DNA of 64,000 nt from CBDCIS01 sp965217565 (GTDB lineage: Bacteria; Chloroflexota; Dehalococcoidia; Lucifugimonadales; CATOSD01): contig CBDCIS010000001.1 in the NCBI GenBank assembly GCA_965217565.1, forward strand, positions 186,001 through 250,000, in the 5' to 3' direction. Shown piece by piece: positions 1 through 9,100 of the stretch. The stretch's first letter is position 1. Each line of letters starts with the position of its first letter. Made by a program: the position numbers and the translations under genes. The notes below the pieces were generated by a model that made no database searches, was not told where the DNA came from, and saw only the letters and a program-made list of their open reading frames with translations.

Positions 1-201
1 GCCGCGAAAGAACTGGTGAGCAAGGGTACTCTCACTGACAGGACGTTCCAGGCAGTGCTGCACCTGCTCGGCCCAAGGCTTACGGTGGACCTGGTGGCGC
101 TGGTTGGCTACTATGCCATGCTCGGCGCGGCGCTGAACGCGCTCGGGGTAGAGCTGGAGCCGGGGCTGAGTCCGGGGCTTGACGTTGCGCCCTCATCATA
201 G
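1..201 (+). CDS. Carboxymuconolactone decarboxylase-family protein, C-terminal fragment
   Basis: Only the last 66 codons lie in the window; the frame is open from base 1 to a TAG at 199-201, so the start is upstream. The visible part has the helical signature of CMD/AhpD-type proteins (VDLVALVGYYAMLGAALNAL), which in complete members follows the catalytic helix. The active-site Cys/His region is not in the window, so decarboxylase and peroxidase-like activities cannot be told apart. It ends 41 bases before the first CoA-transferase gene on the same strand and may be co-transcribed with it, which would suggest a shared catabolic pathway. Confidence 0.7.
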   Translation, partial: AAKELVSKGTLTDRTFQAVLHLLGPRLTVDLVALVGYYAMLGAALNALGVELEPGLSPGLDVAPSS

Positions 202-241
202 CCCTGCCATACAGGGGAAGGAACATAAAGAGGAGGCTGTC

Positions 242-1453
242 ATGGCCGAGGGCGCGCTCTCGGACGTAAGGGTTCTCGACTTCACTCACTACATCGCGGG
301 GGCGTACTGCACGAAGTTGCTGGCCGACTACGGCGCGGACGTTCTCAAGGTAGAACGGCCCGACGGTGGAGATGGCGCAAGGCATCTTGGGCCGTTTCCG
401 AATGACGAGCCACACCCGGAGAGGAGCGGTTTGTTCCTGCACCTGAACACGAACAAACGCGGCATTACGCTCAACCTCAAGACTGAGGCTGCCAGGAGGA
501 TAGTTCGAGAGTTGGTCAGGAGCGTTGACATCGTGGTGGAGAGCTTCCGGCCTGGTGAGATGGAGGGTTTCAGGCTGGGTTACGACGCTCTGAGGGCCAT
601 CACCCCCAACCTGGTCATGACGTCTGTATCGAACTTCGGCCAGAGCGGGCCATATCGGAACTTGCGGGCTTCTGAGATCATCTTCTACGGAATGGGCGGC
701 GAAATGTACTCCACCGGCCTCGAAGACAGGGAACCGATCAAGATGGGCGGGACCGTCGTCCAGTACCAGGCGGGAGCCGCCGCCGCGGTGGTCACTATGG
801 GCGCGCTGTTCACCGCCCGGCTCCAGGACGCGGGCCAGCACGTGGACGTGTCCATCATGGAAACGCAGGTCGGCTCCATAGACCGCCGCATGTCGATGCT
901 GCTGGCCTACCAGTACACGGGCGAGGTCAGCCGACGCACGCCATTCGGCTCTATGGGCTATCCCATCGGGGTTTATCCCTGCGCGGACGGCTACGTGGAA
1001 TTGACCGGTGGAATCGTTTACTTCCCCAGAGTCGTTCGGATGCTTGGAGAACCGGAGACATTCGAGGATCCCAAGTGGCGCACTCCGACCGCTCAGAGCG
1101 ACCCCGAGTTGAAGCAGGAGTTCGAGGAATACTTCATCCCCTGGTGCCTGGAGCGGACGAAATACGAAATCTGGTATGCGGCGCAGGAGGCCGGCGTGCT
1201 CAGCGGCCCCATAAACTCGATGGAAGACCTCGCCGACGACCCAAACTTCAACCAACGTAACGCCTTCGCAGAGATGGAACATCCGGTGGCGGGCCGGCTC
1301 AGATATCCGGGGCGGCCCTTCGTTATGAACGAATCGCCATGGTCGATTCGGAGGCCCGCGCCTACATTGGGGCAGCACAACGATGAGACGCTCACGGGGC
1401 TGGGGTACACCAGGGAGGACATCGCGCGTCTGAGAGAGCAGAACGCGATTTAG
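242..1453 (+). CDS. Family III CoA-transferase (CaiB/BaiF type), subunit lacking the catalytic Asp
   Basis: A 403-aa protein with the family III CoA-transferase fold: N-terminal VRVLDFTHYIAGAYCTKLLADYGADVLKVE nucleotide-binding region (two segments of it are diagnostic: ADYGADVLKVE and the later FGQSGPY), and a C-terminal HNDETLTGLGY tail. These enzymes move CoA between carboxylic acids through an aspartyl-CoA thioester. In formyl-CoA transferase the nucleophile lies in a D-x-x-x-G motif; the aligned stretch here reads Q174-Y-Q-A-G178, so the Asp is missing. ATG 242 is preferred over TTG 179 because GAGGAGG lies just upstream. The next gene, 10 bases downstream, keeps the Asp, which suggests a heteromeric enzyme. 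The substrate is unknown. Confidence 0.85.
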   Translation: MAEGALSDVRVLDFTHYIAGAYCTKLLADYGADVLKVERPDGGDGARHLGPFPNDEPHPERSGLFLHLNTNKRGITLNLKTEAARRIVRELVRSVDIVVESFRPGEMEGFRLGYDALRAITPNLVMTSVSNFGQSGPYRNLRASEIIFYGMGGEMYSTGLEDREPIKMGGTVVQYQAGAAAAVVTMGALFTARLQDAGQHVDVSIMETQVGSIDRRMSMLLAYQYTGEVSRRTPFGSMGYPIGVYPCADGYVELTGGIVYFPRVVRMLGEPETFEDPKWRTPTAQSDPELKQEFEEYFIPWCLERTKYEIWYAAQEAGVLSGPINSMEDLADDPNFNQRNAFAEMEHPVAGRLRYPGRPFVMNESPWSIRRPAPTLGQHNDETLTGLGYTREDIARLREQNAI

Positions 1454-1463
1454 GAGGTTACAC

Positions 1464-2750
1464 ATGCCAGGGCTGCCGCTGGAGGGAGTCAGGGTCCTAG
1501 ACATGAGCGTGGTGTGGGCCGGCACGTACTGCGCGACGCTGCTGGCCGACATGGGCGCGGAGGTCATCCGCGTCGAATCGACGACGCATCCCGCCCCGCT
1601 CACACGCGGCGTTATGGCGCATCCTCCCGAGTCGCTCATCCAGAACTCGCCGCCCCTGTTCGGCGGGATGCCCGGCCGGGTTCCCGGCGCGCGTCCCTGG
1701 AACCGCTCCCCGGTGTTCAACGCGCACGGGCGCAACAAGCTTAGCATGACAGTTGACTTGCTGCGTCCCGAAGGCATGAACATCTTCGCGCGCCTCGTAG
1801 AAATCAGTGACGTCTTCGTGGAGAACAACGTAACGGAGACGATGGACAAGCTGGGCATCTCCTACGACATGCTGAGGGAGCGCCGGCAGGACATCGTGAT
1901 GCTGCGAATGCCCGCCTACGGCAGCACGGGCCGGTACAGCAACTTTCGCTCCCTTGGCATTCACATGGAGGGGACGATAGGCCATTCACTGCTTCGAGGT
2001 TACACGGACATGGACCCGTCGGCGAATACGCAGGTTTACGTCGCGGACGCCGCCGCCGGTGCGCAGGGGGCGTTCTCTGTCATGGCCGCGCTGCACTACC
2101 GCAGGCGCACGGGCAAGGGGCAGCTCATAGAGCTCGCGCAAGCGGAGAACGCCATGCCATTCTTGGGCCAGTTCTTCATGGACTACTCCATGAACGGGCG
2201 CAGCGCATCGACCATCGGCAATCGCCATCCCACCGCCATCCAGGGCTGCTACCCCTGCAAGGGCGACGACCGCTGGGTCAACATCACCATCTTCAACGAC
2301 CACGACTGGGAGGCGTTCCGCGGCGCGCTGGGACAACCGGAGTGGGCGGCTGACCCGCGCTTCGCCACGCACGTCAGCCGTCACCGGAGCCACGACGAGA
2401 TCGACGACCACATCAGCGAGTGGACTCGGCAGCGAGACCACTACGAGGTGATGCGCGTATTGCAGGATGCGGGCGTCGCGGCGGGCGCGGTCATGGACCA
2501 GCGCGACGCCTACGCCGACCCCCATCTACGGGAGCGCGGCGCGTTCGAGGAGGTTACCCAGGAGGACACCGGCACACACCTGTACCCGGGCGCGCCCTTC
2601 AAGATGTCCGAGCCTCCCCTCAGAATCCGACGCGGGCCCGTCCGCCTCGGCGAGGATAACGACTACGTCTATAAGACGCTGCTACAGGTCTCCGATGAGG
2701 AGTACGCGGAACTGGAGCGTGGGGGGCACATAGGGATGGACTACGAGTGA
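1464..2750 (+). CDS. Family III CoA-transferase (CaiB/BaiF type), Asp-containing subunit
   Basis: A 428-aa family III CoA-transferase. The N-terminal fold motif (VRVLDMSVVWAGTYCATLLA) and the late motif LGEDNDYVYKTLL are present. The expected nucleophile is D195 in D-A-A-A-G199, matching the D-x-x-x-G catalytic motif of the family. An insertion of about 30 residues (about 55-85, Pro/Gly rich) follows the first motif. The start ATG has TAGGAGG upstream and lies 10 bases after the preceding gene, so the two are almost certainly co-translated. The neighbour lacks the Asp, so this is probably the catalytic half of a two-subunit enzyme, as known for benzylsuccinate CoA-transferase BbsEF. The acid substrate cannot be read from sequence. 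Confidence 0.88.
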   Translation: MPGLPLEGVRVLDMSVVWAGTYCATLLADMGAEVIRVESTTHPAPLTRGVMAHPPESLIQNSPPLFGGMPGRVPGARPWNRSPVFNAHGRNKLSMTVDLLRPEGMNIFARLVEISDVFVENNVTETMDKLGISYDMLRERRQDIVMLRMPAYGSTGRYSNFRSLGIHMEGTIGHSLLRGYTDMDPSANTQVYVADAAAGAQGAFSVMAALHYRRRTGKGQLIELAQAENAMPFLGQFFMDYSMNGRSASTIGNRHPTAIQGCYPCKGDDRWVNITIFNDHDWEAFRGALGQPEWAADPRFATHVSRHRSHDEIDDHISEWTRQRDHYEVMRVLQDAGVAAGAVMDQRDAYADPHLRERGAFEEVTQEDTGTHLYPGAPFKMSEPPLRIRRGPVRLGEDNDYVYKTLLQVSDEEYAELERGGHIGMDYE

Positions 2751-2901
2751 TGGCTTGCCGATGGTTCACTTGGCCATTAGTCGGGTCGGTATGGGATTGG
2801 GTGCGATTGCGGCGTCTGGCCTATGAACGGCTAAACGGAAGCTAACCGGAGCATGTTCACGGGGTGGGGATTGTGGTATATTGCCCACGAGGTACGAGAG
2901 C

Positions 2902-3138
2902 ATGGCATTGGAACAGAGAGTCAGCAAGCTCGAGGGCGCTTACGAGCAGGTCGATGGGAGGCTGAGCGACCTAAGCAGTTCCATGGATTCACTACGGGTT
3001 GGGATGAACAACCTGCGGGTTGAGATGAACACACGGTTCGACCAATTTGAAAGACGGCTCAACAATCTATATCTGCTTATGGGTGGAGCCTGGGTTACTA
3101 TCATTGCCGCGATTATCGGGGTAGCCCTGACCAGCTAA
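2902..3138 (+). CDS. Small coiled-coil protein with C-terminal membrane anchor
   Basis: A 78-aa protein. Residues about 1-50 are heptad-like and polar (LEQRVSKLEGAYEQVDGRLS, then repeated LRVGMNNLRVEMNTRFDQFE), suggesting a coiled coil; residues about 55-76 (LYLLMGGAWVTIIAAIIGVA) form one transmembrane segment. No enzymatic motif is visible. Proteins of this build are common and mostly uncharacterised; the layout resembles phage XhlA-like or membrane-tethered oligomerisation proteins, but no specific assignment is made. ATG 2902 follows GAGGTACGAGAGC; an upstream TTG at 2881 is less likely. A 130-base gap separates it from the CoA-transferase genes, so it is probably a separate transcript. 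Confidence 0.6.
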   Translation: MALEQRVSKLEGAYEQVDGRLSDLSSSMDSLRVGMNNLRVEMNTRFDQFERRLNNLYLLMGGAWVTIIAAIIGVALTS

Positions 3139-3241
3139 GGCCTAGTCCATCCTCCATCTAGCGTATCTTGGGTAACCATGTTGAAAGTCGAGCAATGCGT
3201 ACTCACTAGCCGCCACCCTGTTGGCGAGCCTCCGCCTCTCT

Positions 3242-4621
3242 CTACACCACCGGCCACCTCGACGCGAACGACACGCCCGCGCGCGCCATCATCTCCTCGC
3301 CTATGCGCTGCACCTTTTGGATCAACTCCCACTCGTCCACGAATACCGGCGCGTGGTTCTCTACCACCACCCGGCCGTCCACGATGACCGTGTGGACACT
3401 TCTGCCATCCGCGTTATAGACCAGGTTGTTGACCGGGTTGAAGAGGGTTCGCCACTCCGCGCGTCTGGTGTCGAACAGCACGAGGTCGGCCTTCTTGCCC
3501 ACTTCTATCGAGCCCGTGTCATCGCCGAGACCCAGGGCGCGAGCGGTTCCGAGCGTCGCCAGTTCCAGCGCGGCCTCGGCGGGAATCATGGACACATCCT
3601 CGCGCCCGTCCTTGTACAGCACGGCGACCAGGTACATGGAGCGCATCGTTTCGAGCAGGTTGGAATTGTTGCCCGCGTCCGTGCCGAGTCCAACGCAGAT
3701 TCTCCTTTCGAGCATTTCGGGCAGCTTGGCAGTCCTGGTCATGCCGGAGCCGCCCTTGATGGCAGCTGTGGGACACATCACTACGTTCGCGCCGCTTCGC
3801 GCTATGCTGTCGAGTTCCGCGTCGCTCAGCCCCAGCCCGTGCGCCAGAACCACATTGGGGCCCAGCACGCCCAGGTCTTCCAGCCGCTCGGTGGGAGTCT
3901 TGCCGTGCGCTTTCATGGACGTTTCGATAGCCGCCGTGCCGGTGCTGTGATGGAGCGTCAAACCCGTACCGTGCCGGTCGGCGAGTTGCTTGGCGGCGAG
4001 TAGCAGCTCTTCCGACGCGAACTCCGCGGAGAAGGGCATAGCCCACGCGCGAACGCGGTCGTCGAGGCGGTGGTCGAAGCCGGCGATGGTCTTCTCCATC
4101 AGCTCCACGGCCTCGGAGGTGGCATAGACGGGCAGGTTCAGAGGATTGGGGCGGTCGGTCACCTGCGCTCCCACGATGACGCGGCAACCGGAGTCCTCGT
4201 ATGCCTTCATACAGGCGTCGATATGCTTGGTGCTGCCGGGGTCGAGGAAGCTGGTGGTTCCGTACTTGAGAAGCTCGGTGATAGCGAGGAGCGAGGTGTA
4301 GTACTCTTCCTCCTTGGTCATCACCGATTGCAGCTTGAAGACGTTGGGAAGGTACGCTGGGCCGAGGTCATCCGGGAAGATGCCCCTGGTGGCGTGGGCA
4401 TAGCTGATGTGCATGTGCCCGTTGCCGAATCCGGGCGTGATCACCATCTCGCTCGCGTCGATTAGCCTGTCGGCAGGTATCTCGCGCAGTTCGGTGGTTT
4501 TGCCGACGCGCGTGATGCGATCGCCCTCGACTACCACCGCTCCGTCCCGGATGATTCGCCTGTCGTCGTCCAGTGTGACGATGAAGCGCGCGTTCTGGAT
4601 TTTGAGGATTCGGTGTGGCAT
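3242..4621 (-). CDS. Amidohydrolase-family metal-dependent hydrolase/deaminase
   Basis: A 459-aa cytosolic amidohydrolase of the TrzA/AtzB/SAH-deaminase branch. A small beta-sandwich start (ILKIQNARFIVTLDDD) leads to the TIM barrel. Metal-binding residues are visible: HxH in GFGNGHMHIS (about 65-67), a later His in LTLHHSTG, another in VVLAHGLGLS, and the catalytic Asp in GLGTDAGNN. The C-terminal IEVGKKADLVLFD strand pattern is typical. Such enzymes hydrolyse C-N or C-Cl bonds on ring substrates; the substrate is not predictable here. Start ATG at 4621 is preceded by TGAGGTAGAAGCA; the longer reading adds 13 non-family residues. It sits downstream of gltD on the same strand with an 84-base gap. 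Confidence 0.85.
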   Translation of the reverse strand: MPHRILKIQNARFIVTLDDDRRIIRDGAVVVEGDRITRVGKTTELREIPADRLIDASEMVITPGFGNGHMHISYAHATRGIFPDDLGPAYLPNVFKLQSVMTKEEEYYTSLLAITELLKYGTTSFLDPGSTKHIDACMKAYEDSGCRVIVGAQVTDRPNPLNLPVYATSEAVELMEKTIAGFDHRLDDRVRAWAMPFSAEFASEELLLAAKQLADRHGTGLTLHHSTGTAAIETSMKAHGKTPTERLEDLGVLGPNVVLAHGLGLSDAELDSIARSGANVVMCPTAAIKGGSGMTRTAKLPEMLERRICVGLGTDAGNNSNLLETMRSMYLVAVLYKDGREDVSMIPAEAALELATLGTARALGLGDDTGSIEVGKKADLVLFDTRRAEWRTLFNPVNNLVYNADGRSVHTVIVDGRVVVENHAPVFVDEWELIQKVQRIGEEMMARAGVSFASRWPVV

Positions 4622-4705
4622 TGCTTCTACCTCAGGGTTCCAACAGCTTGCCCTGGTCACCCTTATCCCAACCTTCCGCAGTCAAGGAGGAAGGAACAGG
4701 AGACG

Positions 4706-6157
4706 CTACGGCAGTACGCGGGCGAGGCGCGTGCTGCCCATAAGGAACTCGTCGATGCCGCGGGCAGCCTCGCGACCCTCCGCGAGCGCCCATACCACCA
4801 GCGATTGACCGCGCGACATGTCTCCGGCAGCGAACACGCCCGGAACGCTCGTCATCTTATTCCTGTCCGTCTTGACGTTACCGCGCCCGTCCAACTCCAT
4901 GCCTAGGTCGGACAACATGCTGCCGTGCTCGGGGTGGACGAAACCCATCGCCAACAGCACCAGGTCGGCCTCTATGACGAACTCGCTTCCTGCAACCTCG
5001 TTCATGGCGGGCCGGCCGGTTTGGTCCGGCGGCCCCCACTCAAGGCGAACGGCGTGTAGCCGTTCCATTCTGCCTTCACTGCCCGAAAAGCGCTTGGTGA
5101 GAATGTTGTAGTCGCGGATGCCGCCCTCCTCGTGGGAAGAGGACGTTCTGAGAATCGTGGACCACTGCGGCCATGGGTTGTCGTCGCGTCTCTCCAGAGG
5201 CGGTTCGGGCAGCAACTCGAGCTGATAGACGACCTCGGCTCCCTGGCGATGCGCGGTTCCAAGACAGTCCGAGCCTGTGTCTCCGCCGCCCATGATGACC
5301 ACGCGCTTGCCCTCGGCGGTGATGCGCTCGGCGGGGTCGATTCGCTCGCCGGCGAGCAACCTGTTCTGCTGGGTCAGGTAGTCCATCGCGAAGTGCACGC
5401 CGTCGAGCTCGCGCCCCGGCACCGGCAGGTCGCGCGGAATCGTGGAGCCGCCCGCGAGCAGGATTACGTCGTAGCCCTCTCGCAACTCTTCCGCCGGGTA
5501 GTTTTGGCCCACGTAAACGCCCGTTCTGAACTCGACGCCTTCCTGCGCCATCTGATCGACGCGGCGTTGAACGACGTGCTTTTCCAGCTTGAAGTCGGGA
5601 ATGCCGAGCCGCAGCAGGCCGCCGATTTGGGCATCCCTCTCGAACACGGTGACCCGGTGACCGCAGTGGTTGAGTTGCTGGGCAGCCGCGAGACCGGCGG
5701 GGCCGGAGCCGACTATCGCCACGCTCTTGCCGGTGCGTTCCTTGGGAATCCGCGGCGTGATCCAACCCTCTTTCCAGCCCCTGTCGGCAATCGACTTCTC
5801 GATATACTCGATTGAGACGGGGTCCTGGTTGATGGCCAGCACGCAGGACACCTCGCAGGGAGCGGGGCATATCCTTCCGGTAAACTCGGGGAAGTTGTTG
5901 GTGGAGTGAAGCGACTCCAGCGCCTCCCTCCAATGACCTCGATAGACGAGGTCGTTCCAGTCGGGGATTCGGTTGCCGAGCGGGCAGCCCATATGGCAGA
6001 AGGGAACGGAGCAGTTCATGCAGCGCGACCCCTGCTCTCGTGCCTGCTCCTCGGTCCAATCGCCGTAAATCTCGCCAAAGCCTTTGGTTCGCTCGGCGAC
6101 GGGCGCGCGCGGAAGGGGCAGACGCTGGCTTTCCTTGAACCCTGTGGGCTTGCCCAT
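4706..6157 (-). CDS. gltD: Glutamate synthase, small (beta) subunit
   Basis: A 483-aa NAD(P)H-dependent oxidoreductase subunit that passes electrons to GltB for the synthesis of glutamate from glutamine and 2-oxoglutarate. The N-terminal domain carries the cysteine clusters for 4Fe-4S centres (CMNCSVPFCHMGCPLGN near residues 46-62 and CPAPCEVSC near 97-105). A FAD-binding motif (VAIVGSGPAGLAAA) follows, then an NAD(P)H-binding motif (GGGDTGSD) and the C-terminal FAD motif (GVFAAGDMSRGQSLVVWA). Length is normal for the family. Its ATG overlaps the gltB stop as TAATG, indicating translational coupling and equal subunit production. Confidence 0.97.
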   Translation of the reverse strand: MGKPTGFKESQRLPLPRAPVAERTKGFGEIYGDWTEEQAREQGSRCMNCSVPFCHMGCPLGNRIPDWNDLVYRGHWREALESLHSTNNFPEFTGRICPAPCEVSCVLAINQDPVSIEYIEKSIADRGWKEGWITPRIPKERTGKSVAIVGSGPAGLAAAQQLNHCGHRVTVFERDAQIGGLLRLGIPDFKLEKHVVQRRVDQMAQEGVEFRTGVYVGQNYPAEELREGYDVILLAGGSTIPRDLPVPGRELDGVHFAMDYLTQQNRLLAGERIDPAERITAEGKRVVIMGGGDTGSDCLGTAHRQGAEVVYQLELLPEPPLERRDDNPWPQWSTILRTSSSHEEGGIRDYNILTKRFSGSEGRMERLHAVRLEWGPPDQTGRPAMNEVAGSEFVIEADLVLLAMGFVHPEHGSMLSDLGMELDGRGNVKTDRNKMTSVPGVFAAGDMSRGQSLVVWALAEGREAARGIDEFLMGSTRLARVLP

Positions 6158-9100
6158 TACGCGATGCTTCCCTGCTTGCGTTCTTCGAGCGCGCGCTTGT
6201 AATCGTGCGGCATGACCTTCACAAACATAGGCAGCATGGCGTCCCAGTTCTCAAGTACTCTCCTAGCATTGGCGCTTCCTGTGTGGCGGTGATGCTCTTC
6301 TATCAGCCCTCGAAGCTCGCGCTCATCGTCTTCCGCTTCCACGCCCTCCAGGCCAACCATCTCGGTGTTGCACAAACTCTTGAAGTCGCCGAATTCGTCT
6401 AGGACGAACGCCTCGCCGCCGCTCATACCCGCCGCGAAGTTGCGGCCCGTGGGGCCTAGCACGACGACCTTGCCACGCGTCATGTACTCGCAGCCGTGGT
6501 CTCCTACGCCCTCGACTACTGCCTCGGAGCCGCTGTTGCGCACAGCGAAACGCTCTCCGGCGACGCCCCTGATGAACGCCTTGCCGCCGGTCGCGCCGTA
6601 GAGGGCGACGTTGCCGATGATGACGGTTTTCTCCGGCTCGAATTTCGCACGCGGCGGCGGCTTGATTGTGACCTTGCCGCCGGATAGCCCCTTGCAGAAG
6701 TAATCGTTGGCGTCGCCTTCCACGTTCATGGTAATTCCCTTTGCCAGGAACGCCGAGAAACTCTGCCCGGCCGAGCCTTCGAATGAGATCTGCAACAGGT
6801 CATCGGGCAGCCCATCCTCGCCGTAACGCTTGGCCACCTCATGGCTCAGCATCGCGCCAACGCTGCGGTTGTGGTTGTGAATCGGCATGTTCAACCGCAG
6901 CGGCTCTTTGCGCTCGATGGCGTCCCTGCTCTGCTCTATCAGGTCGTTGTCGAGCGCCTTCCAGAGGGCATGGTCCTGCTCCTCGCGACAGTAGGTGGCG
7001 ACATGGTCCGGCACGTCGGGCTTTTCGAGCAAGGCGGAAAAGTCCAGTCCGCCCGCCTTCCAGTGCTCCACCGCCTTGCGGCTGTCCAGCCTATCCACTC
7101 GCCCGACCATTTCGTTCACCGTGCGGAACCCCAGCTCAGCCATGATCTGCCGCAGGTGCTCGGCGACAAAGAAGAAGTAGTTGATGACGTGCTCCGGCTT
7201 TCCTCGAAACAGCCGCCGCAACTCCGGGTCCTGTGTGGCTATTCCCACCGAGCACGTGTTCAGGTGGCACTTGCGGAGCATGATGCAGCCCAGCGTGATG
7301 AGGGGCGCGGTCGCGAATCCGAACTCCTCCGCTCCCAGCAGACAGGCGATGGCAACGTCGCGGCCCGTCTTGAGTTGCCCATCGGTTTGGACGACGATCC
7401 GCCCTCGAAGGTCGTTCAGGACGAGCACCTGCTGCGTTTCCGCCAAGCCGAGCTCCCAGGGCAGACCGGCGTGCTTGATCGAGGACTCCGGCGACGCTCC
7501 CGTGCCGCCGCTGTCACCACTGATGAGCACGACGTCGCCATGCCCCTTGGACACGCCCGCGGCAATGGTTCCCACGCCGGCCTCGGCCACCAACTTGACG
7601 TGCACGCGAGAAGCGGGGTTCGCGTTCTTCAGGTCGTAGATGAGCTGAGCGAGGTCTTCGATAGAGTAGATGTCGTGGTGCGGCGGCGGCGAGATAAGTT
7701 CCACGCCAGGCGTGGAGTTTCGCACCCAGCCGATGTAGTCGTCCACCTTGTAGCCGGGAAGCTGTCCGCCCTCGCCGGGCTTGGAACCTTGCGCCATCTT
7801 TATCTGGAGGTCGCTGGCATTGCACAGGTAGTTGATAGTTACGCCGAATCGCCCTGAAGCCACCTGCTTCATCGCACTGCTGCGGGAGTCGCCGTTGGAG
7901 TCGGGAGTAAAGCGATGGTAGTCCTCGCCTCCCTCGCCCGTGTTGCTCCTCGCGCCGACGCGATTCATGGCGATGGCCATGGTTTCGTGCGCCTCGCGGC
8001 CGATCGAGCCGAGCGAGATGGCTCCCGTCGCAAAGCGCTTGACTATCTCCGCGGCCGGTTCGACCTCATCGAGGGAAATCGGCTCGTCAAGCCTCTTGAA
8101 GTCCAGCAGCCCCCTTATCGTGCAGAGTTCCTCGCTCCGGCCGTCCGCGAAATCGGCGAACTCCTGGTAGCTCTTGAAGTCGTTGGCCTCGGCGGCGTAT
8201 TGCAGCTTGGCAATCGTGTCCGGGTTCCACATGTGGTACTCGCCCTCGCGCCGCCACTGGTAGCGTCCGCCGGGGCTGAGGTCGAGAGCGTCGCCGATTT
8301 TCCGGTCATGGTATGCGCCGGAGTGCCGACGGCGGCTCTCCTCTTCGATTTCGTCCAGTCCCACGCCGCCGATGCGGGACGGCGTCCAGGTAAAGTAGCG
8401 GTCTATCACGGCCTGGTTTAGACCCACCGCCTCGAAGATCTGCGCCCCGCGATAGCCTTGCAGCGTCGAAACGCCCATCTTGGAGATAACCTTGAGTACG
8501 CCCTTGTGCGCCGCTTTGACGTAGTTGTACTCGGCCGTCTCGTAGTTCAGCGGCTCGGCGAAGTCACCCCCGCCAGCCATCTCTTCGAGGGTCTCGAAGG
8601 CCAGGTATGGGTTGATCGCGCCAGCGCCGTATCCCGACAGCAGCGCGAAGTGGGACACCTCTCTGGGTTCGCCCGATTCGACGACGATACCCACCCTGGC
8701 GCGCTTACCCTCGCGTATCAGGTGATGGTGAACGCCCGCCGTCGCCAACAGGCTGGGGATGGGCGCGCGCGTCCGGTCCACGCCGCGGTCCGACAGTATC
8801 AGTATGGTATAACCCTCCGCTATCGCCCGCGACGCCTCCTTCCGCAATCCGTCCATCGCTCGTTCGAGGGCGCCCTTGCCATCCTCGACACTGAACAGCG
8901 TGGAGAGGGTCCTGGCGCGCAGGCCGGGCAGGTCGATGTCGCGAATCTTCGCCAACTCGCGGTTGGTCAGCACGAGCCCTTTCAGGCGGAGTTGGCGGCA
9001 GTGCTCCGGCGATTCGTCGAAAAGGTTCCTCTCGGAGCCGATGGTGGTTTCGAGCGAGGTGACCAACTCCTCCCTGATGGCGTCGAGTGGAGGATTGCTC

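Noticed and set aside
80..1858. 592-codon open frame on the minus strand
   Set aside because: It is antisense to the two CoA-transferase genes, has no family features, and its composition is that of a shadow frame in GC-rich DNA.
3221..4003. 260-aa plus-strand ORF
   Set aside because: Antisense to the amidohydrolase gene, which has all its metal ligands.
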